64,000 nucleotides of DNA from Streptomyces sp. CB00455 (GTDB lineage Bacteria; Actinomycetota; Actinomycetes; Streptomycetales; Streptomycetaceae): NCBI RefSeq assembly GCF_001905445.1, contig NZ_LIVQ01000005.1, positions 310,001-374,000 on the forward strand. The letters are read 5' to 3'. The translations under genes were made by a program, and so were the position numbers. Every line of letters starts with the position of its first letter. Position 1 is the stretch's first letter. Of the stretch, positions 26,276 to 35,459 are shown one piece after another. A model generated the notes under the pieces. That model was given only the letters and a program-made list of their open reading frames with translations. It did not search any database and was not told where the DNA came from.

Positions 26276-26311
26276 ACCGCGCCCGTCCCGGGGAGGCGGG
26301 GCGGGCGCGGT
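26276..26311. terminator. Terminator of the beta-glucoside operon
   Basis: A 14-bp stem, 26276-26289 with 26298-26311, broken by one G-T pair (core ACCGCGCCCG/CGGGCGCGGT), 34 bp after the beta-glucosidase stop on the minus strand. Confidence 0.75.
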
Positions 26312-26345
26312 GCGTCGGGAGGGAGGCGGGCGGGCGGGCGGGGAG

Positions 26346-27725
26346 TCAGCGCGAGCGGTGGGCGGCGATGATCCCTGCGTAGGCGCGGCCGCTGGACTTG
26401 ACCGTGCGGACCTGGGTCTCGTAGTCGACGTGGACCAGGCCGAAGCGCTTGTCGTAGCCGTAGGCCCATTCGAAGTTGTCCAGCAGCGACCAGGCGTAGT
26501 AGCCGGCCACCGGTGCGCCGCGGCCGGCCGCGCGGGCGCAGGCGGCGAGGTGGGAGGTCAGGTAGGCGGTGCGCTCGGGGTCGTGGACGCTGCCGTCGGG
26601 GGCGACGGCGTCGGGGTAGGCGGAGCCGTTCTCGGTGATCTGGATGCGCCGGGCCCCGTACTCCTCGTGCAGGCGCATGATCAGCGTCTCCAGGCCGTCG
26701 GCGTCGACCTCCCAGCCCATGCCGGTACGCGGGACGCCGGGCCGGTCGCTCTGGCGGGCGAAGGGCGCGGGGCCGGCCGGATCGGCGGTGACGACCTGGG
26801 GGAAGTAGTAGTTCAGGCCGATCCAGTCGAGGGGGGCGGCGATGGTGGTGAGGTCGCCGGGGCGTTCGGGGAGGTCCACGCCGTAGACCTCGCGCATGTC
26901 GGCGGGGAAGCCGCGGCCGTGCACCGGGTCGAGCCACCAGCGGTTGACATGGCCGTCCATGCGCCGGGCGGCGGCCCGGTCGGCCTCACCGGTGGTGGCG
27001 GGTTCGATGGTGGAGAGGTTGTTGACGATGCCGATGCGGGCGCCTCGGGCCGTGGCGCGCACGGCCTGGCTCGCGAGGCCGTGGCCGAGCAGCAGGTGGT
27101 AGGAGGCGCGGACGGCGGCGGCGAGGTCCGTCCAGCCGGGTGCCATCCTGCCTTCCAGGTGGCCGATCCAGGCGGAACACAGGGGCTCGTTGAGGGTGGC
27201 CCACTCGGTGACGCGGTCGCCGAGGCGTTCGGCCACCAGGCCGGCGTACGCGGCGAAGTGCTCGGCGGTGGCGCGCTCGGGCCAGCCGCCGCGGTCCTGG
27301 AGTGCCTGCGGGAGGTCCCAGTGGTAGAGGGTGACGTTGGGTTCGATGCCGGCGGCGAGCAGGGCGTCGATCAGCCGGTCGTAGTGGTCGAGGCCCTTGG
27401 GGTTGACGGGGCCGTCGCCGCCGGGCACGATCCGCGGCCAGGCGAGGGAGAGCCGGTAGGCGTTGGTGCCGAGCTCCCGCATCAGGGCGATGTCCTCGGG
27501 CCAGCGGTGGTAGTGGTCGCAGGCGGTGTCGCCGGTGTGGCCGTTGTCGATGGCGCCGGGGACGCGGGTGAAGCTGTCCCAGATGGAAGGGGCGCGGCCG
27601 TCCTCCTCGACGGCGCCTTCGATCTGGTAGGCGGAGGTGGCGGTGCCCCAGGCGAAGTCGGCGGGGAGCGCGGCGAGGTCGACGGCGTGCGGGCCGGTCA
27701 GGGGGAGGTATTCGGAAAGGGTCAT
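26346..27725 (-). CDS. GH1 beta-glucosidase
   Basis: 459 residues, normal GH1 length. The start FAWGTATSAYQIEGA is diagnostic. The acid/base is Glu180 in TLNEP and the nucleophile Glu365 in ITENG. YYAWSLLDNFEWAYGY holds the subsite -1 tryptophans. There is no signal peptide, so it splits imported cello-oligosaccharides or other beta-glucosides in the cytoplasm. Its ATG overlaps the permease stop (ATGA), making it the last gene of the importer operon. Confidence 0.97.
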   Translation of the reverse strand: MTLSEYLPLTGPHAVDLAALPADFAWGTATSAYQIEGAVEEDGRAPSIWDSFTRVPGAIDNGHTGDTACDHYHRWPEDIALMRELGTNAYRLSLAWPRIVPGGDGPVNPKGLDHYDRLIDALLAAGIEPNVTLYHWDLPQALQDRGGWPERATAEHFAAYAGLVAERLGDRVTEWATLNEPLCSAWIGHLEGRMAPGWTDLAAAVRASYHLLLGHGLASQAVRATARGARIGIVNNLSTIEPATTGEADRAAARRMDGHVNRWWLDPVHGRGFPADMREVYGVDLPERPGDLTTIAAPLDWIGLNYYFPQVVTADPAGPAPFARQSDRPGVPRTGMGWEVDADGLETLIMRLHEEYGARRIQITENGSAYPDAVAPDGSVHDPERTAYLTSHLAACARAAGRGAPVAGYYAWSLLDNFEWAYGYDKRFGLVHVDYETQVRTVKSSGRAYAGIIAAHRSR

Positions 27726-28585
27726 TTGACGGCTCCTGCCGTGAGTCCGGCCACCAGGTACTTCTGCAGCAGCAGGAAGCCGGCGACGACGGGGATGCTG
27801 ACGACGAGCGAGGCGGCCATGATCTGGTTCCAGTAGACGTCGTTCTGTGTGGAGTAGCCCTGCAGTCCGACGGCCAGGGTGCGCGTGGTGTCGTTCGTCA
27901 TGACGGAGGCGAAGAGGACTTCGCCCCAGGCGGTCATGAAGGCGTACACGGCGACGGCGACGATGCCCGGCACCGCCGCCGGGATCACGACCCGCAGCAG
28001 TGCGCCGAGGGGGCCGCAGCCGTCGACGGTGGCCGCCTCGTCGAGGTCGCGGGGCACCGAGTCGAAGTACCCGATGAGCATCCAGATGGAGAAGGGCAGG
28101 GAGAAGGTGAGGTAGGTGAGGATGAGCCCGCCCCGGGAGCCGTAGAGGGCGACGCCGGTGCTGTTGCCGATGTTGACGAAGATGAGGAACAGCGGGAGGA
28201 GGAAGAGGATCCCCGGGAACATCTGGGTGGACAGCACGGTCACCGTGAACAGGCGCTTGCCGCGGAAGCGGTAGCGGCTGACGGCGTAGGCCGCGAAGAC
28301 GGCGATGACCACGGAGCAGACGGTGGCCGAGCCGGCCACGACCAGCGAGTTCAGGAAGTACTTGGCGAGCGGGATCGTGTGCCAGATGTCGATGTAGGGG
28401 CGGACGGTGAGCCCGGAGGGGATCCACCGGAACGCTCCGGCGACGTCCTCCAGCGGCTTGAGCGAGCTGGTGACCATCACGTAGACGGGCAGCAGGACGA
28501 AGGCGGCCAGCAGGGTGAGGAACACGGCCCGGACGGCCCTGAAGGAGGCGGGGGGGTCGAGCGGGCTGCGCGCTCTAGCGGGCAT
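27722..28585 (-). CDS. Carbohydrate ABC transporter permease (MalG type)
   Basis: 287 residues with six membrane spans. The EAA loop DLDEAATVDGCGPLGALLRV contacts the ATPase. It pairs with the MalF-type permease upstream, which overlaps it by 11 bp. No ATPase gene is present, as usual for streptomycete sugar importers that share MsiK. The start at ATG 28585 is supported by length. It moves the sugar delivered by the lipoprotein encoded at 29602-30921. Confidence 0.95.
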   Translation of the reverse strand: MPARARSPLDPPASFRAVRAVFLTLLAAFVLLPVYVMVTSSLKPLEDVAGAFRWIPSGLTVRPYIDIWHTIPLAKYFLNSLVVAGSATVCSVVIAVFAAYAVSRYRFRGKRLFTVTVLSTQMFPGILFLLPLFLIFVNIGNSTGVALYGSRGGLILTYLTFSLPFSIWMLIGYFDSVPRDLDEAATVDGCGPLGALLRVVIPAAVPGIVAVAVYAFMTAWGEVLFASVMTNDTTRTLAVGLQGYSTQNDVYWNQIMAASLVVSIPVVAGFLLLQKYLVAGLTAGAVK

Positions 28586-29591
28586 CGTCGTTCCTCCGTC
28601 CGTGCGTGGTGACGAGCAGGTACCCGGCGGTGACCAGCAGCAGGAACAGCAGCAGGAGGACGGACATGGCCGATCCGGTGCCGAAGTTCCAGGTGACGAA
28701 GCTGGACTGGTAGATGTGGAGGGAGATGAGGTCGGCCGCCTCCGGCGCCGATCTGCCGAACAGGACGAACGGCGTGTTGAAGTCGTTGAAGGTCCACAGG
28801 AACAGCACGAGGACCAGTACCTGGTTGACCGGACCGACCGACGGCAGGGTGATGCGGCGGATCTGCTGCCAGGTGCCGGCGCCGTCGAGCGCGGCGGCCT
28901 CGTACAGCTCCCTGGGGACGTTCTGCAGGGCGGCCATCACGATCAGGAACGCGAAGGGCCAGCCCTTCCACACCGAGACGGTGAGCAGTGCCCAGAAGCT
29001 GTTGTCCCCCAGGAGCCAGAACGTGTGCGCGGCGCCGCCGATGCCCAGCTGGTCGTGGATGACGTGGTTCACCAGTCCGTTGTCCCGCTGGAACATGAAC
29101 GACCAGGTGATGACGGCCGCGTAGACGGGCAGGGCGTAGGGGACGAGGAACAGCGCCCGCAGGAAGGCCCGGCCGCGGAAGGTCTCCTGCATGAACACGG
29201 CGGCGGCGGTGCCGATCAGCCAGCACAGGGCCACGGAGAGGAGGGTGAACAGGCAGGTGGTGAGGAAGGACCCGAGCAGGGCCTCGCCGACGGGCCGGTC
29301 GATGTCGACGGCGAGGTCGTAGTTGTCGAAGCCCGTCCAGGGGGCGCTGGTCCAGTCCCGGATGAAGAACTGGGTGAGTTCGCGGAAGCTCGCCACGATG
29401 CCCATGACCATCGGCACCAGGTGGATGAGCAGTTCGAGCAGGAGCGCGGGCAGGAGCAGGAGGTAGGGCAGGGCGGTGCGGCGCAGCCGTCCGGGGCGGG
29501 GGGTGCGTCCCGGACGGCGCCAGCGGGGCGGGGTACGGCGTTCGCCGCGGGGCCCGGCGTCGGGGGGGAGGGTGGTCGGCGCGGTGGTCAT
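28575..29591 (-). CDS. Carbohydrate ABC transporter permease (MalF type)
   Basis: 338 residues. A Pro/Arg-rich cytoplasmic N-terminus is followed by six membrane spans (first PYLLLLPALLLELLIHLVPM). The EAA loop is ELYEAAALDGAGTWQQIRRI. It forms the channel with the MalG-type subunit. It begins 10 bp after the stop of the binding-protein gene, so the order is binding protein, MalF, MalG, GH1. Confidence 0.95.
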   Translation of the reverse strand: MTTAPTTLPPDAGPRGERRTPPRWRRPGRTPRPGRLRRTALPYLLLLPALLLELLIHLVPMVMGIVASFRELTQFFIRDWTSAPWTGFDNYDLAVDIDRPVGEALLGSFLTTCLFTLLSVALCWLIGTAAAVFMQETFRGRAFLRALFLVPYALPVYAAVITWSFMFQRDNGLVNHVIHDQLGIGGAAHTFWLLGDNSFWALLTVSVWKGWPFAFLIVMAALQNVPRELYEAAALDGAGTWQQIRRITLPSVGPVNQVLVLVLFLWTFNDFNTPFVLFGRSAPEAADLISLHIYQSSFVTWNFGTGSAMSVLLLLFLLLVTAGYLLVTTHGRRNDDAR

Positions 29592-29601
29592 CGGGCGGTG
29601 C

Positions 29602-30921
29602 TCAGTTCGACATCTGCTGCTGGGCCTTGGTGAGCTTCGCCCTGACCGTTTCGGCGGTCACCGGGCGGCCGGCCGCGGCGTCGGCGAAGAGCTCCTTGAC
29701 GGCGGTGCCGACGGCGCTCTCGAACTGCGACTCCTCGGGGACCTGCGGCAGCGGTGCGGCGCTGGTGGCGAGGGTGTTGCGCAGCACGGTGAGGTCCTCG
29801 GTGGCGAAGGCCGCGTCGCTCTGGGCGGCCTTGACCGGCGGGATGGAGCCGTAGGTCTTGTTGAGGAGCTTCTGCTCCTCGTCGCTCGTCATGAACTTCA
29901 CGAACTTCAGGGCGCCGTCGATGTTGTCGGTGTTCTTGAAGACGGCCATGTTGATGCCGGCGACCATGGAGGTGGTGTTCCTGCCGGTGCCGGGGGCGCC
30001 GCCGGCGGGTACGGGGACGGGGGCCACGCCCCAGTCGCCCTCCTTCATGCCGTGTGCCTTGAAGCTGCCCGCCGCGTTCTGCCACAGGACCATGGCGGTC
30101 TTGCCGTTGGCGAAGTCCTGGAGGGACTGGTTCTTGTCGTACTCGGCGTTGCCGGGCGCGATGATCTTGTCCTTGGCCATCAGGTCGACGTACTGCTTGA
30201 CGGCCTCGACGTTCGCGGGGGTGTCGAAGGCGGGTCTGCCCGCGGCGTCGAAGAAGTCGGCACCGTGCTGCTTGGAGAGGACGAACGCCTGGTGGATGTT
30301 GTTGGAGAGGTTGGAGCCCTCCGCGCCCAGAGCCCACTTGCCGTCCTTCGTCAGCCTCCGGCCGACGGTGACCATCTCGTCCCAGGTGGCGGGGGGCTTC
30401 TCGACGCCCGCCTCCTGGAACATCTTCTTGTTGTAGTAGAGCGCGTAGGACATCGAGTAGAGCGGGACGGCGGCCGGGTCCTTGCCGCTCGCGCCGGCCG
30501 AGCCGATGGCGGACTCGACGAAGCGGTCCCGGCCGCCGATCGCCTCGAAGTTCTCGGCGTTCCAGGGGAGCAGGGCGCCGGTGGCCTGGAGGGAGGAGGA
30601 CCAGGTGTTGCCGATGTTCAGGACGTCCGGGCCCTGGCCGGAGGCGGTGGCGGCGAGGATGCGGTTGAGCAGGTCCGACCAGGGGACCACTTCGAGCTTG
30701 ACCTTGATCCCGGTCTGCTGCTCGAACTTCCCCAGCTCGGGAGCCAGGGTGGCCTGGTCCGCCGTGATGTCCGGGCCCTGGTTGGAGGCCCAGTAGGTGA
30801 GCTCCTTGGGGGCGGTGTTGGAACCGCCCCCGCTGTCCGCGGATCCGCCGCCGCAGGCGGTGACGGCGGTGGCGAGGAGGGAGACTGTGACGGCGGCGGC
30901 AGCGGCTCGGGTTCTGCGCAT
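29602..30921 (-). CDS. Extracellular sugar-binding lipoprotein of ABC importer
   Basis: 439 residues. The signal peptide ends at a lipobox (VTAC, then GGGS), so the protein is anchored outside the membrane. LTYWASNQGPDITADQATLA, VPWSDLLNRILAA and LNIGNTWSSSLQATG fit family 1 solute-binding proteins. ATG 30921 with AGGGA upstream was chosen; an in-frame start 16 codons earlier would spoil the signal peptide. It captures the sugar for the two permeases. The linked GH1 enzyme suggests beta-glucosides. It is transcribed divergently from a ROK regulator. Confidence 0.95.
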   Translation of the reverse strand: MRRTRAAAAAVTVSLLATAVTACGGGSADSGGGSNTAPKELTYWASNQGPDITADQATLAPELGKFEQQTGIKVKLEVVPWSDLLNRILAATASGQGPDVLNIGNTWSSSLQATGALLPWNAENFEAIGGRDRFVESAIGSAGASGKDPAAVPLYSMSYALYYNKKMFQEAGVEKPPATWDEMVTVGRRLTKDGKWALGAEGSNLSNNIHQAFVLSKQHGADFFDAAGRPAFDTPANVEAVKQYVDLMAKDKIIAPGNAEYDKNQSLQDFANGKTAMVLWQNAAGSFKAHGMKEGDWGVAPVPVPAGGAPGTGRNTTSMVAGINMAVFKNTDNIDGALKFVKFMTSDEEQKLLNKTYGSIPPVKAAQSDAAFATEDLTVLRNTLATSAAPLPQVPEESQFESAVGTAVKELFADAAAGRPVTAETVRAKLTKAQQQMSN

Positions 30922-30974
30922 GGCGGCTCGGTCCCTTTCGGCGGGGCTGGGGGAAGGCCGGCGTGGCATGCTCC

Positions 30975-31010
30975 GTCCAGGCCTTAATTTAGGACGTGAG
31001 TTAAGCCCCG
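30975..31010. promoter_or_regulatory. AT-rich divergent regulatory region of the ROK-controlled sugar operon
   Basis: Between the divergent binding-protein and ROK genes is an AT-rich island with CTTAA (30983-30987) and TTAAG (31001-31005) as inverted half-sites, around TTTAGGACGTGAG. ROK repressors bind such TTAA-type sites, so this is the likely operator and promoter area. Confidence 0.55.
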
Positions 31011-31077
31011 TGAAAGGGTCGCGTCAAGGGGTCGCGCAAGGGTATGTTGCGAACGATGTCACTGCGGAAGGGGCCGG

Positions 31078-32388
31078 ATGACCACGGGGCGTAGCGGGCG
31101 AACGGTGCGGGACCTGCGGCGGGGCAACAGGAGCGCCGTCCTCCAACGGCTCTACTTCGGCGGGCCGATGAGCCGGCAGGAGCTGGGCCCGGCCACCGGG
31201 CTGAGCTCCGGTTCCGTCAGCAACGTGGTCGGAGAACTCGTCGCGGACGGACTCCTGGAGGAGGCCGGCGTCGTCGACTCCGACGGCGGCCGCCCCCGCA
31301 CCCTGCTGCGCGTGGCTCCCGGCAGTGCGCACATGATCGGCGTCGACGTCGGCGAGACACGCGTGCGCGTCGAGCTGTTCGACCTGACCCTCACCGAACT
31401 CGCCCGCGCCGAGATGCCGTTGCAGCCGCGCGGCTGCTACGACGTGGGCCCCGTGGTCGGCCACATCGCGGAGGGGATCACCGCCGTGCTCACCGAGGCC
31501 GGCATCGGCACGGAGCGGCTGCTGGGGGTGGGTGTCGGGGTGCCCGGCATCGTCGACCGGGACGCGCCGGGCGGGGCGGTGGTGCACGGCCAGACCATCG
31601 GATGGGAGGCGGTGCCGCTCGAGGAACGGCTGCGCGCCACCGGAGTCCTGCCGCAGGAGGTCCCGTACATCATCGACAACGGTGCGCGGACGCTCGGCCA
31701 GGCGGAGATGTGGTTCGGGGCGGGGCGCGGGGCCCGCGAGGCGGTGGTCGTGCTGTTCGGTTCGGGCGTCGGCGCAAGCCTGATCACCGACGGCTCACCG
31801 GACGGCGGGACGACGGAGGGGACCCCGCTGGAGTGGGGGCACCTGACGGTCTCCGTACGCGGACGGCGCTGCCGCTGCGGGGCGCTGGGCTGCCTGGAGG
31901 CGTACACGGGGGCCGAGTCCCTGCTGGCGCGGTGGGCGGAGCGGGGCGGGGGCCCGGTGGACTGCGTGGACGAGGAGGAGGCCCTCTCCGCCCTGCTGGC
32001 GGCGGCCGGCAGGCAGGACCGGGTCGCGCTGGAGGTCCTGGAGGAGACCGCGGAGTACCTGGGAGCGGGGTTGTCCGACCTGATCAACCTCTTCCAGCCG
32101 GAGCGGATCCTGATCGGCGGCTGGGCAGGCCTGATGCTGGGACCGCACATCCTCCCGGCGGTGCGCGAGCACGCGACGCGGTATTCCCTGCGCCATCCCG
32201 CCGGACGGGTCACCGTCACACTGGGCTCGCTGGGGCCGGACGCGGTCACGGTCGGCGCGGCGACGCTCCCGCTGTCCGCCTTCTTCGCCACGGGCGGGCG
32301 CCGCGCTACCCCCCGGCCCCGCACCGAACCCCCGGGCTGGCGCACGGCCCTGCGCATCCGCGGCGAGGCCACCCCCCACCACGCATGA
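31078..32388 (+). CDS. ROK family transcriptional repressor
   Basis: 436 residues. The N-terminal winged helix is MSRQELGPATGLSSGSVSNV. The sugar-kinase-like domain has IGVDVGETRVRVEL and the ROK zinc motif CRCGALGCLEAY. An LEWGH-type motif stands where the catalytic region lies. It senses a sugar, probably the importer's cargo or a phosphorylated form, and should repress the divergent importer operon. The last 45 residues (Arg/Pro/His-rich) are an unusual tail. Confidence 0.94.
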   Translation: MTTGRSGRTVRDLRRGNRSAVLQRLYFGGPMSRQELGPATGLSSGSVSNVVGELVADGLLEEAGVVDSDGGRPRTLLRVAPGSAHMIGVDVGETRVRVELFDLTLTELARAEMPLQPRGCYDVGPVVGHIAEGITAVLTEAGIGTERLLGVGVGVPGIVDRDAPGGAVVHGQTIGWEAVPLEERLRATGVLPQEVPYIIDNGARTLGQAEMWFGAGRGAREAVVVLFGSGVGASLITDGSPDGGTTEGTPLEWGHLTVSVRGRRCRCGALGCLEAYTGAESLLARWAERGGGPVDCVDEEEALSALLAAAGRQDRVALEVLEETAEYLGAGLSDLINLFQPERILIGGWAGLMLGPHILPAVREHATRYSLRHPAGRVTVTLGSLGPDAVTVGAATLPLSAFFATGGRRATPRPRTEPPGWRTALRIRGEATPHHA

Positions 32389-32409
32389 CCCGAAGCCCCC
32401 GCCCGCGAC

Positions 32410-32505
32410 GTGGCCCCCGTCACCCGACTCCGCGCCGAGGGCCACGACATCCGGGACGAGGACATCGCCCGGCCCTCCCCGCCCAAGCACAAGAACCGAG
32501 GCCAC
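32410..32505 (+). pseudogene. Tn3-family transposase C-terminal remnant
   Basis: About 30 codons read LRAEGHDIRDEDIARPSPPK, then HKN. This matches the C-terminal box of Tn3-type transposases (usual form RDEDVARLSPLKH.N, followed by LGRYSF), which has been lost here. Nothing upstream in the adjacent ROK gene belongs to it, so only the tail remains. The match is short but distinctive. Confidence 0.6.
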
Positions 32506-32573
32506 CACGGCGCGGCTGTAGCCGGTGGCGGGAGGCACACCCCGGGGCGTACGAGGGGGCACATCGTCACGTC

Positions 32574-33365
32574 CTACTCATCCGGGTCCCAGGCGCTGAG
32601 CTGGTCGAAGAGACGTCGGTCGCCGTCGAGCTCGAGGGAGTTGACCGGGATACGGCCGTGCAGGAAGAGGACCAGCTGGTCGGCCGTGCCCGAGGCGGAG
32701 GCGTTGGCCGCGTGCGCATCCTGGTCGGCAGCGGTGGCCGATGTGCTGCCGGGCCCGGGGAGAGAGGCGGTCCGTGCGCCGTCGGCGGAGAGCGAGAGGC
32801 GCCAGGATCGGCCCTCGGAGGCGTGGAAGTCGACGACAGCGGGCTCGTGCGGCCAGGCACTCGCCGTTGCGACGCAGGTGGACAGGAACTCGTCGACACC
32901 GTCGAGTGCCACCTCGGCCGACAGCGGCTGCGGGGCGCCCACGGTGATCTGGGCGTCGTAGGTGTGCACCGCCATCTGCTGGAGCTGGTGCCGGGCTACG
33001 GCACCGGAGGTCTGCGGCGACTGCGAGGTCTCCCACCACGTCCAGCAACCGCGATCCGGGCCGGCCTTCCGCAGTGCGTCCAGCAGTTGCTCCGTGGACT
33101 CCGCCAGCCAGGCCAGCAGGGCCTCGCGCTCCCGAGGCACAGCAGGGGCGCCCTCCGCCGCCGACTTGGCCGGAGCAGGCCCTGCGGCGACGGTGACGGC
33201 CCAGTCGCGGCGCCCCTCGCCGATGTGCTGCGCCAGATCGAACAGCGTCCACTCGGGGCAGGTCGGCACCCGTACGTCGAGGCTGGGCGCGGAGGCGACC
33301 GCGGCGCGGAAGGCGGTCGACCGTTCGTCGATCAGTCGCAGCAGAACGGGGAACCCCAGTGTCAT
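32574..33365 (-). CDS. Maleylpyruvate isomerase / mycothiol-dependent family protein (DinB-like)
   Basis: 263 residues. LDVRVPTCPEWTLFDLAQHI, then the histidines in QHIGEGRRDW and ARHQLQQMAVHTYDA, are the metal-binding pattern of the MDMPI N-terminal (DinB-like) fold common in actinobacteria; the C-terminal domain follows. Many members use mycothiol; the substrate is unknown. ATG 33365 (with AGGG upstream) was preferred to a GTG at 33371. Confidence 0.88.
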   Translation of the reverse strand: MTLGFPVLLRLIDERSTAFRAAVASAPSLDVRVPTCPEWTLFDLAQHIGEGRRDWAVTVAAGPAPAKSAAEGAPAVPREREALLAWLAESTEQLLDALRKAGPDRGCWTWWETSQSPQTSGAVARHQLQQMAVHTYDAQITVGAPQPLSAEVALDGVDEFLSTCVATASAWPHEPAVVDFHASEGRSWRLSLSADGARTASLPGPGSTSATAADQDAHAANASASGTADQLVLFLHGRIPVNSLELDGDRRLFDQLSAWDPDE

Positions 33366-33486
33366 TGTCACCCTGGATCTCTATCACTGCGTTCCGACAA
33401 TCGGACAGCGATTTTCACGGCCGCCGCAGGCGGACCCGCACCACCACGGACGAACGAGGAAGAACCTCTCCACCACCGACCGCGCG

Positions 33487-33738
33487 TCACACACGGTGCT
33501 CCCCCCGAATACCGACCCGCGCGCCGTGTGAGGCGCCAGTCCGGGGCAGCAGGGCCGCGGTCGAGCGTTCGTCCCCGCCCGGGCCCCGCACCCCGGCCGG
33601 CCCGTCGGAGAACACCATGACGCCCAGTCCCACGGCCGGTTCGGGATGCGTGCGCCAGGTGTCGGCGCCGGTCAGCAGGCGGACGCCCCGCCGGAGGCCG
33701 AGCCTGTGGGCGCGCCGGTCCTCGTGGCCGTCGTGCAT
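33487..33738 (-). pseudogene. GH3 beta-glucosidase, 5' remnant
   Basis: From ATG 33738 (AAAGGG about nine bases upstream) the frame gives VRLLTGADTWRTHPEPAVGL and then VFSDGPAGVRG with DERSTAALLP. That is the opening of family 3 beta-glucosidases, which runs to more than 700 residues in intact genes. After about 66 codons the match stops and the frame ends at 33487 with unrelated sequence. A deletion removed the rest, up to the neighbouring isomerase-type gene. A 40-bp palindromic LacI-type operator still stands 150 bp upstream. Confidence 0.8.
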
Positions 33739-33891
33739 CCGGGTAGCCCTTTCGGCGCGGAACATAGGAGCACGCGGGAGCGGGCGCGCGAGCGGGCGCG
33801 GGCGCGCCGGGGCGCCTGCGGGGCTGAGCGCCTGGAGCACAGCACGTCACGTGGCGGGATCGCCGGGAGCACCGCACCGGCCGGGTGGGGC

Positions 33892-33931
33892 CCCGGGATT
33901 CCGGGGAGAGCGCTCTCCCCAGAATCCCGGG
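33892..33931. promoter_or_regulatory. 40-bp palindrome containing a LacI-type operator
   Basis: Arms 33892-33911 and 33912-33931 are complementary except for one position (33902/33921). The centre GGGGAGAGCGCTCTCCCC (33903-33920) is the LacI-family sugar-repressor consensus, perfect over 18 bp. It stands upstream of the GH3 remnant, and its outer CCCGGGATTC arms make it a possible terminator for nearby transcripts too. Confidence 0.85.
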
Positions 33932-33981
33932 GGAACCGGGACGCTGTCAACGCCCGCGTCGGGCGCCCCTCTTGGACCGCT

Positions 33982-35340
33982 TCACTCCGCTCCCGGCGAC
34001 GGCGGCGCCGACAACCGCGCGGCCTCCACGCGGTGGAGGTGGACGAGGACGTCGTGCGCCGCGCCGAGCGCGACCGGGTACTGCGCCCCGGGGCCGGGAT
34101 ACTCGGTGCCGATGCTCTTGGTGGTACGGGCCGTGGCCAGCCATGACCGGGCCGCAGCCGGGGCGGTACGCAGGTCCAGGACGTAGTCGCGGTGGCGGAC
34201 CCGGTCCAGGGTGTGTTCGTTCGTGCCCGGCTCCGAGGGGCCCACGGTGTGCACGCGCACCTTCCCGTCCGATCCGGTGGCGTTGAACGAGCCCTGGTCG
34301 AAGGTGGTGCCGATGCTCACGTAGTCCTCGCCGAGCGCGTCACGCAGGTAGCCGCCCTGTGTCCTCGGGTAGTGCTCCGGGTCGTAGGTCCGCAGGGCGA
34401 CGTGCGCGGTGTGGGCCGACAGCAGGACCTTGTCCCCGGTGTGCTCCTCCCACCAGGCGACGTTCCGCGCCATGAGCGCGTCGCGGTAGTCCATGGCCTG
34501 CGCGACCTGCCCCGGATCGTCGAAGTCGAAGGAGTATCCCCTGGCCGTCTGGTCGATGGCGGTGGCGTGCTGCACGGCCCAGGCGTACGCCTCGCCGCCG
34601 CCGGCCGCCGGCCCGGGACCCTGCTGCCGCAGCAGCTCCAGGGCGCGCCCCGTCCTGGCGGCCATCTCCTGCCGCTGATCCAGCGGCCGTTCCATGTAGC
34701 CCTTCATGTAGGCGTCGACGGTGGTCGTGGGCTCGGGCCGCAGGCCCCGGTAGAGCTCGGCGAATTGCGGCAGCAGCTCGGGACGGGCCTCGGCCAGGTA
34801 GGCGGTCACCGCGTCGTAGGGTTGCGGTCCGGCGTATCCGAAGTCGTCGCCCATGAACTGCACCGGGTCCTGCGGATGCCGGAGGTTGTAGTCCCGCATC
34901 CACCGGATCAGGTCGAGGTAGTCGCTGTTGTTCCACCAGGAGTAGCTGTTCTGGAACTCCTCACCCATGATCCGCGCCGGATCGCCCTTGCCGTGCAGCA
35001 CGTAGTCGTTGAGCCGCAGCCCGCTGCTCCAGCTCCCCTCCAGGGCGAAGCTGCGGAAGCCCTTCTCCTCGACGAGGTAGCGCAGGACCCGGTGCTTCAT
35101 CGCGAAGAACTCGTGCGAACTGTGCGTGGATTCCCCCAGGCCCACCACCCGGGCGTCCTTCACCATGCGTCCGAGGGGCCGCAGGTCCTCCAGACTCCCC
35201 CGGGGCTCGGTGGTGCGCAGCGGGTACGCCCCGCGCTCCAGGGCGGACACCGGTGAGGTGGCCGAGGAAGCGGGTGCGGCGGCTGCCACCGCCCCGAGGG
35301 TGAGGAGCAGTGCGAGGAGGGCCGGCCTGTGTTTTCTCAT
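33982..35340 (-). CDS. Secreted erythromycin-esterase-like protein
   Basis: 452 residues. The signal peptide (ALLALLLTLGAVAAAAPASS) ends near residue 30. VVGLGESTHSSHEFFAMKHR with the catalytic-type Glu and His, SFALEGSWSSGLRLND, FMGDDFGYAGPQPYD and VLLSAHTAHVAL match the EreA/EreB erythromycin esterase family. Known members open macrolide lactones, but many relatives have other or unknown substrates. The export signal is unusual for a resistance enzyme, so the substrate is open. Confidence 0.88.
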   Translation of the reverse strand: MRKHRPALLALLLTLGAVAAAAPASSATSPVSALERGAYPLRTTEPRGSLEDLRPLGRMVKDARVVGLGESTHSSHEFFAMKHRVLRYLVEEKGFRSFALEGSWSSGLRLNDYVLHGKGDPARIMGEEFQNSYSWWNNSDYLDLIRWMRDYNLRHPQDPVQFMGDDFGYAGPQPYDAVTAYLAEARPELLPQFAELYRGLRPEPTTTVDAYMKGYMERPLDQRQEMAARTGRALELLRQQGPGPAAGGGEAYAWAVQHATAIDQTARGYSFDFDDPGQVAQAMDYRDALMARNVAWWEEHTGDKVLLSAHTAHVALRTYDPEHYPRTQGGYLRDALGEDYVSIGTTFDQGSFNATGSDGKVRVHTVGPSEPGTNEHTLDRVRHRDYVLDLRTAPAAARSWLATARTTKSIGTEYPGPGAQYPVALGAAHDVLVHLHRVEAARLSAPPSPGAE

Positions 35341-35459
35341 GCCCCAAGACTTCCGTCCGGCGGGGGCGGCGGCCATACGGTCAGCCCGTCGGCCGGGGGT
35401 GGGGCTGCCTCCACCGACTCATTCCGGGCCGCCCCCCGTTCGGCGACCGGCCGCGCCCC

